Below, piece by piece: positions 15,086 to 23,582 of a stretch of 64,000 bases of DNA (positions within the stretch are counted from its first letter, which is position 1; each line of letters starts with the position of its first letter). Source of the DNA: Phycisphaerae bacterium RAS1 (lineage in GTDB: Bacteria; Planctomycetota; Phycisphaerae; UBA1845; Fen-1342); contig SMLU01000005.1 of NCBI GenBank assembly GCA_007859745.1, positions 62,001 to 126,000 of the forward strand, given 5' to 3'. Below the pieces are notes generated by a model that saw only the letters and a list, made by a program, of their open reading frames with translations, was not told where the DNA came from and did not search any database. A program made the translations under genes and the position numbers.

Positions 15086-18000
15086 TCACCGGCTGCTCCA
15101 CACCGCCGCGCCCCCGCGCCGCTCCGGGTCGTGGAAGTAGAGAAAACGGTGCAACCCTTCCTCGCCGTGGCACGCCGTGCAGGCGTTGGGCGTCGTGAAC
15201 GCGCGCAGCATCAGCCGCGCGGCGCGCTGCACCGGGGCCGAGGCGGGGAGGTCGGCGGCATCTCGTCCGTGCGGCTGGTGACACGTGCGACAGGTGATCG
15301 TCCCATTCGGGCTGCGGCGGCCAGCCGCGTCAAACAGCGGTAAGCCCCCGCCAACTTCGAACATGGGCACATCGGGATGCGACCAGATCGGTGGCAAGCC
15401 GGGCGGATCGGCCCCGCTGCAATGACATTCGACGCACAACCGGTCCGCGGTGGGCGACGACGCGACATCCAAACTGGCAACGAGGCTGGCGTACGACGCG
15501 AGCTGCCTCGGCCAGAGCAACTCGGGCTGTGTGTTGTCGTGATTCCCATGAACATTGTGGCAGGGTTGGCAGGCGTCAGTCTCGAAGCCGTGTCGCGCCA
15601 TCGTGGCCGGCGCGTGGCCGGTGTGGGCGATGTTGCGTTTCTCCGTATGACACGACGAGCACACTCGGGCCGGTGCGTCCGCCAGGAAGCTGCCGTTGGC
15701 CTCGTCATGCGGGGCATGGCAGGCCGTGCACGGAACCGCGGGGTGATTCACGTCGCCGAGCGTGCGCGACTCGCCGCAATCCCCCTGCTGGTGGCACGTC
15801 TGGCACTTCTGGGCCGTGCTCTGCCGCGGTTCGTGAATGCCGTGGCAACCGCTGCACGGGCCGCTGTCGGCGGCGGACTGGCCGGGACGAAGCGCGTGCT
15901 GCGGGCACGTGCTGCGGATGTCGTGCGAACTGCCGAAGATGGTCTGATTCTGCGAATGGCAATTCAGACAGAGTTCGCCGGTCGCCGTGGACGCCGCTAG
16001 AAGGCTGTCGCTGGATTTCGAGCGGTGCAGGGCGTGACATGAGACGCAGTCGATTCGGCCGTCCGAGGACAGGAGACTGCCGAGGTTGCTCAGAACGTCT
16101 CGCTGACCCACGGACAGGGCGGCGTTGAACGGATGCGACGCGCCCGTCGCGGCTTTCGTCGCCTGTGCCGCCGGCTCGGACGGGTCGCCATCGGCGAAGC
16201 GCGCGTCGGCGTGGCAGGATGTGCACAACCTGCGCGGGGCGTCGTTCAGGAAGCGGCCGAATTGCGGGTCGTGCGGGTTGTGGCACACCACGCACCGAAG
16301 CTGCGGGTGGTTCACATCCCCGAGCGCGCGCGCGTTGGCGCAGCGCCCGGCGCCGTGGCACGTCACGCACTGGCCGCTCGGATCGATCGTCGTCGGCGTA
16401 ATCTCGCGCGCATAGCGGTGGAACAGGTGGCAGGTGCTGCACGGCCCGCCGCTGGAGGCGGTCATGCCGAGCCGATTTCGCTCCTCGGGCGACGACAGCC
16501 GCAGATCATGCGGACTTCCCAGAAGTGTTCGACGCTCCTCGTGGCAGCTCAGGCACATCTGCCCTTCCTTCAAGTCCTGCGCCAGCAGGTAGCGCTCGCC
16601 GCGCCCGTGATGCAGCTTGTGGCAGGTGAGGCAGATGAGCTGGCCGTCCGGACCGGTGCGTGTGCCCATGCTCTCGATGACGGCGGCCTGCCGCGGAGAG
16701 ACTCGGGCCGTGAACGGATGTTCCGTGTGCGGTCCATCGCGAAACATGCCGGGGCGAATCTGGTCGTGGCACGACAGACAAAGCTGGTTGCCCTGCGTCC
16801 CCAGCACCAGAAGGTGGTCGTTGCGCGAGCCGTGCGCCATGTGGCACACCTGGCACGTCAGCTCGCGCGCGTTCGGCCCCAGCCGGGCGCCCGCGTCCAC
16901 CAACGCCTGCGGAACCGCCCACGGCATGCCGCCGGTCGGATGCGTGCCAAAACGCGGCCCCTGGGTCTTGTCCACGTGGCAGCTCATGCAGAGCTCGCCC
17001 GCCGTGTTGCGCACCCGCAGGAAAACCGCGGTGCGGATGTCGCCCTGCGGCTCGCCGAACACGTGGGCCGAATGGCACGTGCGACAGGCGAGCTGGCCGC
17101 GAACAAGCGGGAGCTTGGAGGGGACCTTGATCGACTCGGGCGGCGTGACGCCGGTGCGGTGGCCATGCTCGAGCCAGACCTTTCGGCGCGAATCGACGAT
17201 GGAGGCGTCGTGACACGAGAGGCAGACCTGCGCTCGCGCCACGAACGGCTCGTCCGGGTCGGCGGGCGGCCGCGGCATCAGGGCTGAGTCGCGGGCCTCA
17301 GAGAAGGGCGGGAGCCACTCCAGATGGCAGACCGTGCAATCCCGCGCCTGTCGTCCGGAGCCGCTGATGGCGCCCTTGGAGGCCACCGGCACGGGCGCCA
17401 GCTCCGGCGGCGTGATGCGCACCGCGCTGACGCGGTGGGCCGCGAGCTCGGTTACGTACAGCACGTCGCCGTCGGTGCTGAGCGCGATGCCGGTCGGCGA
17501 TTCGAAACGGAGCGGCCCACCGGCTGCGCTGGATACCACGCCCAGGCATCCGCCGTTGGGCGTGAAGATCTGGATCACGCCAAGAACGCTGTCGGCGACC
17601 CAGAGGTTGCCCTTCGGATCAACCGCGACGCCTTTCGGGCGATAGAGCTGTCCCGGCTCGACGCCGTAGCCGCCGAGTATCCCGGCCGCCTGTCCGGCAG
17701 GGCTGAACAGTTGCACGCGGGCGTTCAGCACGTCGCTGGTGAAGACGTCGCCGGTGCGGTTAACCGCCAGCATGAAGGGATGCTGCAACTGGCCGGCGGT
17801 GGCGCCCATCTCGCCGACCGAGGTCCACGTGCCGTCCGTGAGATTGTGCCGCAACAGCCGGCTTGCTTCGTTGTCGGCGATCCAGATCGCGTTGCCGCCG
17901 GGCGCGACGGCGACATCGGTCGGATCGCCCGCGGGGCCGCCCTCGGCCTGAGGCACGCGCAGCTCGCGCAGCAGGCCGCCGTCCTTGCCGCGCAGGACGA

Positions 18001-18340
18001 CGCGCCGATTGCCGGTGTCGGCAATCCACAGGTCGCCGGCGCCGGCGGACCGCACTCCGACCGGGCTGTGCAGGGGCGTGCCGCCGACCTCGCGAATGTC
18101 CGCTGTGAGCGCGGCGTCCGCGCTGAAAATCAGCACGCGGTCGTTGACGCCGTCGGCCACGTAGACCGTGCCGTCGTTCGCCACCGAGACGCCGGTCGGA
18201 AAACGCATGGGCGGGTCTGTCGCGGCACTGAACGTGCGTTCGACGACGCCGATGTACGCGCCGACGGGCTGGGCCACGGACGGGGCCAGCCCAGCCGCAA
18301 GCAGTGCGGCGGCAAGGCCGAAAATGCGGCGGTCGAGCAT
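15086..18340 (-). CDS. Secreted NHL beta-propeller fused to a 22-haem c-type cytochrome
   Basis: 1084 residues. The start at 18340 (MLDRRIFGLA) has AGAGG 5 bases upstream and gives a signal peptide ending APSVAQ; the frame upstream is repeat-derived. Residues about 30-345 are six NHL-type blades (FPTGVSVANDGTVYVADGVN, PKGVAVDPKGNLWVADSVLG). From about residue 355 to the end I count 22 CxxCH haem c sites, many in doubled-CxxCH units ending H-x-x-H (CVVCHNPHD, CTACHAPHD, CRTCHQPHG). It would act outside the inner membrane as an electron conduit or store. It is divergent from a NapC-like cytochrome, the likely electron donor. Substrate and partner protein are not known. Confidence 0.9.
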   Translation of the reverse strand: MLDRRIFGLAAALLAAGLAPSVAQPVGAYIGVVERTFSAATDPPMRFPTGVSVANDGTVYVADGVNDRVLIFSADAALTADIREVGGTPLHSPVGVRSAGAGDLWIADTGNRRVVLRGKDGGLLRELRVPQAEGGPAGDPTDVAVAPGGNAIWIADNEASRLLRHNLTDGTWTSVGEMGATAGQLQHPFMLAVNRTGDVFTSDVLNARVQLFSPAGQAAGILGGYGVEPGQLYRPKGVAVDPKGNLWVADSVLGVIQIFTPNGGCLGVVSSAAGGPLRFESPTGIALSTDGDVLYVTELAAHRVSAVRITPPELAPVPVASKGAISGSGRQARDCTVCHLEWLPPFSEARDSALMPRPPADPDEPFVARAQVCLSCHDASIVDSRRKVWLEHGHRTGVTPPESIKVPSKLPLVRGQLACRTCHSAHVFGEPQGDIRTAVFLRVRNTAGELCMSCHVDKTQGPRFGTHPTGGMPWAVPQALVDAGARLGPNARELTCQVCHMAHGSRNDHLLVLGTQGNQLCLSCHDQIRPGMFRDGPHTEHPFTARVSPRQAAVIESMGTRTGPDGQLICLTCHKLHHGRGERYLLAQDLKEGQMCLSCHEERRTLLGSPHDLRLSSPEERNRLGMTASSGGPCSTCHLFHRYAREITPTTIDPSGQCVTCHGAGRCANARALGDVNHPQLRCVVCHNPHDPQFGRFLNDAPRRLCTSCHADARFADGDPSEPAAQATKAATGASHPFNAALSVGQRDVLSNLGSLLSSDGRIDCVSCHALHRSKSSDSLLAASTATGELCLNCHSQNQTIFGSSHDIRSTCPQHALRPGQSAADSGPCSGCHGIHEPRQSTAQKCQTCHQQGDCGESRTLGDVNHPAVPCTACHAPHDEANGSFLADAPARVCSSCHTEKRNIAHTGHAPATMARHGFETDACQPCHNVHGNHDNTQPELLWPRQLASYASLVASLDVASSPTADRLCVECHCSGADPPGLPPIWSHPDVPMFEVGGGLPLFDAAGRRSPNGTITCRTCHQPHGRDAADLPASAPVQRAARLMLRAFTTPNACTACHGEEGLHRFLYFHDPERRGGAAVWSSR

Positions 18341-18445
18341 AAGACCTCTTCGCTGACGGCGGATATCATACCGCCGGGACGCCGATGCGCGCGTCGTCGG
18401 CAGCATCGCGCTAGTGTAGGCAGTCAGGCTGTTGGCATCTTGATT

Positions 18446-18503
18446 GGGTGGGACGGGCGTCTCGCCCGTCCCGCGCGACGGGCGAGACGCCCGTCCCACC
18501 CAT
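18446..18503. repeat. GGGACGGGCGTCTCGCCCGTCCC palindrome pair in a divergent promoter region
   Basis: Two palindromic units, GGGACGGGCGTCTCGCCCGT and its reverse form, sit between the divergent multihaem genes, within the 221-bp region that must hold both promoters. Confidence 0.85.
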
Positions 18504-18561
18504 CATGCACCGTTTTCTACTGCGCACGGCGTTCTGAACGAGTCGATGAAAGGATAATGCG

Positions 18562-20334
18562 TTGAGCGCACATCACGCGACCTCCCCCAATTCCGCGCCT
18601 CCGAACACTGACCCGCCCGCGGCGCCGCGGAAACGCCGCCGCTACCTGTTTGCCATCGGCGGCATCTTCATGGCACTGGTCATCTTCGGCGCCGCCGGCC
18701 TGGCGGGCAGCGAGTACTACACTTCCCGCCCCAACTTCTGCGGCACCTGCCACATCATGGGGCCGTACTACGAATCCTGGAGCCACGACGTGCACGGTGA
18801 AAAGCACGGCGTGCTGTGCGTGGACTGCCACTATGCCCCCGGCGAACGCCTCACCATCAAGGCCAAGTTCAAAGGCCTGTCCCAGGTGGCCAGCTACTTC
18901 AGCGGCCGCTACGGCGCCGGCCGCCCGCGGGCGCACGTCAGCGACGACTCCTGCATGCGCTCCGGCTGTCACGGCGACAACGTGTTCCTGACCAAGATGC
19001 TGCCGATCGGCGAACCGCGGAAGGAGAAACGCCTGGTCGACAACCAGGAAATCGAAATCGAGCGGCGCCCGACGGTGATGTTCTACCACACCAAGCACCT
19101 CGACGCCGACGAGAAGCTGAAGGAGGCCAAGTCCCAGCGCGAGACGATCGCCGCCCGTCTGCGCAGCGCGATCGGCGACGCCGCGTTCGAAAAAGTCCAA
19201 TCCGTCAGCCGCTCGGTCGCCCGGCCGGACGAGCGCGACGCCGCCGTCACCCTGACGCTGGACTCGCTGAAGCTTTCGGAACCGGCGCGGACCGACGCGC
19301 TGGCGCTGATCGACGCGGAGCATCGCCACCTGCGCCTGTCGCAGTTGTCCGGGCTGACGTGCGCCTCGTGCCACAATTACGACGCCAGCGGAAAAAACCA
19401 CATCGCCGTGAACCGCACCGCGTGCTACACCTGCCACTTCAACAACGAGACCTTCAACCACGGTACGGGAAAGTGCCTGACGTGCCACGAGGCGCCGTCG
19501 CGACAGATCGTGATTCACGGCAGCGCGACCTCGGCCCCCGGCTCCGGCCCCACGCTGATGGATCACAACGACGTCGTGAAGCGGAACGTCAACTGCGAGA
19601 GCTGCCATTTCGACGTGGTCCGCGGCGACGCGTCCGTGAATCCGCACGAATGCTCGAAGTGCCACGATCAGAGCCGCTTCCTTGAGGGCTTCGCGCAGCG
19701 CGACACGGACAAGGTGCGCCAGTACCACGAAGTTCACGTGGCCGGACAGCGCGCCCGCTGTGAGGACTGCCACAAGCCAATCTCACACGGGTTGCTCGAG
19801 CCGGCCCATATCGGCGACCCGGATTTTCTGTCGCCGGTGCTGAACGACTGCCAGCACTGCCATCCGGGGCACCACTCGCAACAGGTGCACCTGCTGACGG
19901 GAACTGGCGGGGCCGGCCTGGATCAGAAGGTGCCCAACGCGATGCTCGGATCTCGGCTGAATTGCCGCGCGTGCCACACCCAGACCGGCGCCGATCCGAA
20001 GGGCGACGCCGTCATTCACGCCACGCAGCAGTCCTGCGTGCACTGCCACAGCGACGACTACAGCAAGATGTACGACGACTGGAAGAGCGAAATCGCGATT
20101 GCGCTGGAGGAGGGGGAGAAGCTGCTGCAGCGCGTGGACCGGCAGGTGGCGGCGATGGTCGAGTCCGGCGCGGCCATCGACGCCGACATCCGCACCCGCG
20201 TGCAGACGGCCCGGCACAACCTGCACCTGGTGCAGACCGGCGGCGGAATGCACAACAAGCATTTCTCGCTGCAATTGCTGGATACGGCGCGACGCGAGCT
20301 GGAGTTCGTCGCCGGAAAGCTGCGCGTGGAGTAG
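18562..20334 (+). CDS. Membrane-anchored NapC/NirT-like multihaem cytochrome c (12 putative haems)
   Basis: 590 residues. The TTG start is set by AAAGGA 7 bases upstream. The N-terminus is a cytoplasmic basic patch (RKRRR), one membrane helix (YLFAIGGIFMALVIFGAAGLA) and then SRPNFCGTCHIMGPYYESW, the NapC/NrfH-type first haem region. I count 11 CxxCH sites plus one CMRSGCH (Cx4CH) site. The C-terminus is helical with few cysteines. NapC-type proteins take electrons from quinol and pass them to periplasmic cytochromes. The divergent 22-haem propeller cytochrome is the obvious acceptor (inference). It is much longer than NapC itself, closer to the larger quinol-cytochrome fusions. Confidence 0.88.
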   Translation: MSAHHATSPNSAPPNTDPPAAPRKRRRYLFAIGGIFMALVIFGAAGLAGSEYYTSRPNFCGTCHIMGPYYESWSHDVHGEKHGVLCVDCHYAPGERLTIKAKFKGLSQVASYFSGRYGAGRPRAHVSDDSCMRSGCHGDNVFLTKMLPIGEPRKEKRLVDNQEIEIERRPTVMFYHTKHLDADEKLKEAKSQRETIAARLRSAIGDAAFEKVQSVSRSVARPDERDAAVTLTLDSLKLSEPARTDALALIDAEHRHLRLSQLSGLTCASCHNYDASGKNHIAVNRTACYTCHFNNETFNHGTGKCLTCHEAPSRQIVIHGSATSAPGSGPTLMDHNDVVKRNVNCESCHFDVVRGDASVNPHECSKCHDQSRFLEGFAQRDTDKVRQYHEVHVAGQRARCEDCHKPISHGLLEPAHIGDPDFLSPVLNDCQHCHPGHHSQQVHLLTGTGGAGLDQKVPNAMLGSRLNCRACHTQTGADPKGDAVIHATQQSCVHCHSDDYSKMYDDWKSEIAIALEEGEKLLQRVDRQVAAMVESGAAIDADIRTRVQTARHNLHLVQTGGGMHNKHFSLQLLDTARRELEFVAGKLRVE

Positions 20335-20396
20335 CCGTCGGCGTTTCGATCCGAGTTCTGATCCGAGCCGCGCGCGTCAGCAAGCGGTTCTTAAGA

Positions 20397-20443
20397 CTCC
20401 GCTCCCTCACGGTCGCAGCTCGGACAGCGGTCGCGGCTCGGAC
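20397..20443. repeat. GAGCCGCGACCGTGAGGGAGCGG-type repeat
   Basis: CCGCTCCCTCACGGTCGCAG then CTCGGAC and a second GGTCGCGGCTCGGAC. Reverse orientation of the family, between convergent genes. Confidence 0.75.
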
Positions 20444-21556
20444 CTACCACGGATTCTTCACGTGGCACGCCCGGCCGTTCTTCAGAACGTAATCCTGGTG
20501 ATACTCTTCGGCCGCATAGAACGTCCGGGCCGGCTCGACCTGCGTCACAATCTTGCGACCCTTGAAGCGGCCCGCCTGAAGCTCCGCGATATACGCCTCG
20601 GCCTGCTTCTGCTGCTGCTCATTCACGCACCAGACGCCTGAGCGGTATTGATCGCCGATGTCCGGCCCCTGTCCATCGACCTGCGTCGGGTCGTGCATGA
20701 CGAAAAACGCTTCGAGCAGGCGGCGATACGTGATCTTGCCCGGGTCGTACACGACCTTCACCGTCTCGGCGTGGCCGGTCTGCTTGTAACACACGTCCTT
20801 GTAGGTCGGGTTTTCGCTTTGGCCCTGCATGAAGCCGCTGACCGCGTCCACCACGCCGGGGCCCTTCTGAAAATAATGCTCCAGCCCCCAGAAACACCCG
20901 CCGGCAAAATAGGCGGTCTCCAGAGCCGGGTGCGAGGCGGCGGCTTCCGGCCGCGGCGCAGGGCGGCTCTCGGGCGGCATTTCCTGTCCCTTTTCAAAGA
21001 ACTTCAGCGAGGCCGAGTTCAGGCAGTGCCGCTCGCCGGTCGGCTTCGGACCGTCGTCGAAAACGTGCCCCAGGTGCGCGCCGCAGCGGGCGCAGTTGAT
21101 CTCCGTCCGCAGCATGCCGTGGCTGCGGTCGCTGGCGCGCGCCACGTGCTCGGGATCGAATTCGCGATAGAAACTCGGCCAGCCGGTGCCGGAGTTGAAC
21201 TTGTGCTCGCTCGCAAACAGCGGCAGCCCGCAGACGACGCAGGCGTAGACGCCTTCTTTCTTGTTGTCGAGCAGCGTGCCGCAGAAAGGCCGCTCCGTGC
21301 CGGCGCTTTGCGTCACGCGACGCGCCTCCGGATCGAGCTTTTCGGCAAGCTCGGCGACTTTCTCGCGCGACAGCGGGCTGATGTCGTAGCCGGATTTCGA
21401 GCGCATGGCACTCATACGAACCTCGCTGGCTGATGTCATCGAGTTTTGTGCCGTCCGTACGGAAGGCTCGCCAGGCGCGGCGGCATCCGCCGGCCGGCAG
21501 CCGCCAAACGCCGGCAGGAGCAATAATAGTCCCGCAATGCCGTTTCTGCTTTGCAT
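20444..21556 (-). CDS. msrAB: MsrB-MsrA fusion methionine sulfoxide reductase, lipoprotein
   Basis: 370 residues. The start at 21556 (MQSRNGIAGL) gives a lipoprotein signal with Cys after LPAFGG. MsrB comes first: zinc cysteines in ACVVCG and CARCGAHLGH, and the catalytic Cys in RHCLNSASL. MsrA follows from about residue 205 with AYFAGGCFWGLEHYF carrying the catalytic Cys and ending CHVKNPW. Together the domains reduce R- and S-methionine sulfoxide. The order B then A is the reverse of the common A-B fusion. Envelope location next to multihaem cytochromes fits repair of oxidised periplasmic proteins (inference). Confidence 0.9.
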   Translation of the reverse strand: MQSRNGIAGLLLLLPAFGGCRPADAAAPGEPSVRTAQNSMTSASEVRMSAMRSKSGYDISPLSREKVAELAEKLDPEARRVTQSAGTERPFCGTLLDNKKEGVYACVVCGLPLFASEHKFNSGTGWPSFYREFDPEHVARASDRSHGMLRTEINCARCGAHLGHVFDDGPKPTGERHCLNSASLKFFEKGQEMPPESRPAPRPEAAASHPALETAYFAGGCFWGLEHYFQKGPGVVDAVSGFMQGQSENPTYKDVCYKQTGHAETVKVVYDPGKITYRRLLEAFFVMHDPTQVDGQGPDIGDQYRSGVWCVNEQQQKQAEAYIAELQAGRFKGRKIVTQVEPARTFYAAEEYHQDYVLKNGRACHVKNPW

Positions 21557-21686
21557 ATCAGTCCAAAGTCCTCCAGGCCTGTCGGTATTCCCGCCGGCCG
21601 ACGCGGTCGTCGCACGCCGCGACGCTCTGAGTATGATGCACGACGGAGCGGGCCGTTTCACGGCTTTTCCGGGAGCCTTCCGTCGA

Positions 21687-21775
21687 ACGGGCATCTCGCC
21701 GGCGTTTTGCCCGTTCTTGACGCGCAGGGCCGCGCGAGCCGCGCGCGATGCCCGTCCCACCAAGATTCACAGCCT
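21687..21775. repeat. Degenerate GGGACGGGCG composite repeat
   Basis: AACGGGCATCTCGCCGGCGTTTTGCCCGTTC, a GCGCGCGAGCC stem, GATGCCCGTCCCACC and ATTCACAGCCTGCGAG follow the order of the composite at 14967. It overlaps an ATG (21748) that could be mistaken for the start of the next gene. Confidence 0.65.
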
Positions 21776-21786
21776 GCGAGGTCGAA

Positions 21787-23580
21787 TTGACAGCGAAGCA
21801 GAAAAAATCGGCGAGGCGCGGGCTGTTGGAGTCGGATGCCCGGGTTATCTACTCCACCGATCGCCCCGGCCGCACGGCCCCGACGCCCGGCCGCGGCGCG
21901 CACGTCCTGCCGGCCCGCGGACGCGGTCCGATCGTCACACGCCGCGGCGACGACCGCCGGGTGAAGCCGCGGCTGACGATCGACCGGATTCTCGCCTGGG
22001 CCGATGCGCACCACGCCCGCACCGGGGAGTGGCCGGGAGCCAAATCCGGGCGCGTCCACGATGCGCCTGAAGAATCGTGGGCGGCGATTCAGCAGGCGCT
22101 GCGTCAGGGATCGCGCGGACTCCCCAGGAACCTGACCATCGTCCGCGTGCTGTATAAGCACCGCGGTATTCGCAATGCCAACCGCCCGCCGCCGCTCACG
22201 ATCGACCAGATCCTCGCCTGGGCCGACGCCTTTCGCGCCCGGCATGGCGCGTGGCCCCAGGATCACAGCGGCCCGATCCACGGCGCAGCGGGCGAAACGT
22301 GGTTGGCCTGTTCCGATGCCCTGCGCACCGGACTTCGCGGTCTGCCGGTCGGCTCGTCCCTGGCGAATCTGCTCGCACAGCAGCGCGGCGTGCGCAACCG
22401 CCGCCGTCCGCCGCCGCTGACCATCAAGCAGCTTCTCGCCTGGGCCGACGCGCATCACAAACAGACCGGCTGCTGGCCCAATACGAAATCCGGCGAAATC
22501 CCGGGCAGCGGCGGTGAGACCTGGCACCTCGTCCAGAGCGCGCTTGTCAGCGGCACGCGCCGACTTCCGCGGCGCACCACGCTGGCGCGCCTGCTCAACC
22601 AGCACCGCGGCGTGCGCATGATCAAGGCGCCGCCGCCGCTGAAATTGCGGCAGGTGCTCCGCTGGATCGACCTGCACAAGCGCCGCACGGGCCGCTGGCC
22701 GACGGCCCACGCCGGCCCGGTGCACGGGGTCGCCGGCGAGTCGTGGGCGGCGGTGGATGACGCCGTTCACCGTGGCACGCGCGGCCTGACGGGCGGGCGC
22801 TCGCTGGCGGGGATTCTCGAGCGCTATCGCGGCGTTCCGAATCGCAACCGTCCGCCGCCGCTGGCCGTCGAGCTGATTCTGCAATGGGCGGATGCCTATC
22901 ACCGGCGAGTCGGTCGCTGGCCGGGCCAGACCGCCGGCGCCATCGACGGCCAACGCGGCATCACGTGGAGTTTGGTGGACAGCGTGCTGCGGCGCGGCGC
23001 TCGCGGACTGCCGGCCGGCTTGTCGCTCCCGGCACTGCTCGTGCAGCGCCGCGGCATGCGGAACCCACGCGAGCTGCCGCTCTCGATCTCGCGAATCCTG
23101 CAATGGGCCGACGAGCACCATCGGCTGACGGGAGACTGGCCGCGGCAGCAAGCCGGCCAGGTGCGCGGCGCCCCCGGGGAGCGCTGGGCGAATATCGACG
23201 CTGCACTTCGGGTCGGGCTGCGCGGCCTGCCGGGAGACTCGTCGCTGGCCCAGTTGCTCGAAGCACGCCGCAACGTGCGCAACAAAAACGTTCGGCCGCC
23301 GCTCAGCGTTCAGCAGATTGTCACCTGGGCGCTGCGGCACAGGCGACGGACCGGTGAGCGGCCGAATGTCAATTCCGGCGACGTTACGGGCGTGAAGCAT
23401 GAGCGCTGGGACTGGATTGACGGCGCGCTCTCGAAGGGGCGACGCGGGTTGCCCGGTGGGTCGTCGCTGAAGCGCCTGCTGGATCGGGCATGGGGAGCAT
23501 CCGCGTCCCCCCGCCGTGCACCAGGCGAACGCCGACTCCCTCCGAAAGCAAACTCCCGCGGACGGCCGCGCTCGCGGTAG
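21787..23580 (+). CDS. Seven-module tandem repeat protein of unknown function (WAD...RGLP modules)
   Basis: 597 residues from TTG 21787, which has GAGG 5 bases upstream; the ATG at 21748 lies within a repeat and is less likely. After a 60-residue basic lead come seven consecutive modules of about 72 residues. Each reads PPPLT-D-ILAWADAHH--TG-WP, then SG-I-GA-GETW--ID-AL--G-RGLPGG-SLA-LL---RGVRN. Trp, Gly-x-Trp-Pro, GETW, RGLP and the closing LL-RG-RN are kept in nearly all. The modules are alpha-helical and strongly basic (Arg-rich). I recognise no named domain. The regular helical array and charge suggest nucleic-acid or scaffold binding. The last module is followed by a basic tail. Confidence 0.8.
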   Translation: MTAKQKKSARRGLLESDARVIYSTDRPGRTAPTPGRGAHVLPARGRGPIVTRRGDDRRVKPRLTIDRILAWADAHHARTGEWPGAKSGRVHDAPEESWAAIQQALRQGSRGLPRNLTIVRVLYKHRGIRNANRPPPLTIDQILAWADAFRARHGAWPQDHSGPIHGAAGETWLACSDALRTGLRGLPVGSSLANLLAQQRGVRNRRRPPPLTIKQLLAWADAHHKQTGCWPNTKSGEIPGSGGETWHLVQSALVSGTRRLPRRTTLARLLNQHRGVRMIKAPPPLKLRQVLRWIDLHKRRTGRWPTAHAGPVHGVAGESWAAVDDAVHRGTRGLTGGRSLAGILERYRGVPNRNRPPPLAVELILQWADAYHRRVGRWPGQTAGAIDGQRGITWSLVDSVLRRGARGLPAGLSLPALLVQRRGMRNPRELPLSISRILQWADEHHRLTGDWPRQQAGQVRGAPGERWANIDAALRVGLRGLPGDSSLAQLLEARRNVRNKNVRPPLSVQQIVTWALRHRRRTGERPNVNSGDVTGVKHERWDWIDGALSKGRRGLPGGSSLKRLLDRAWGASASPRRAPGERRLPPKANSRGRPRSR

Positions 23581-23582
23581 CG

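Noticed and set aside
15086-18499. Longer form of the 22-haem cytochrome starting at 18499
   Set aside because: The extra 53 residues come from the GGGACGGGCG palindrome and would bury the signal peptide; the start at 18340 has a good ribosome site.
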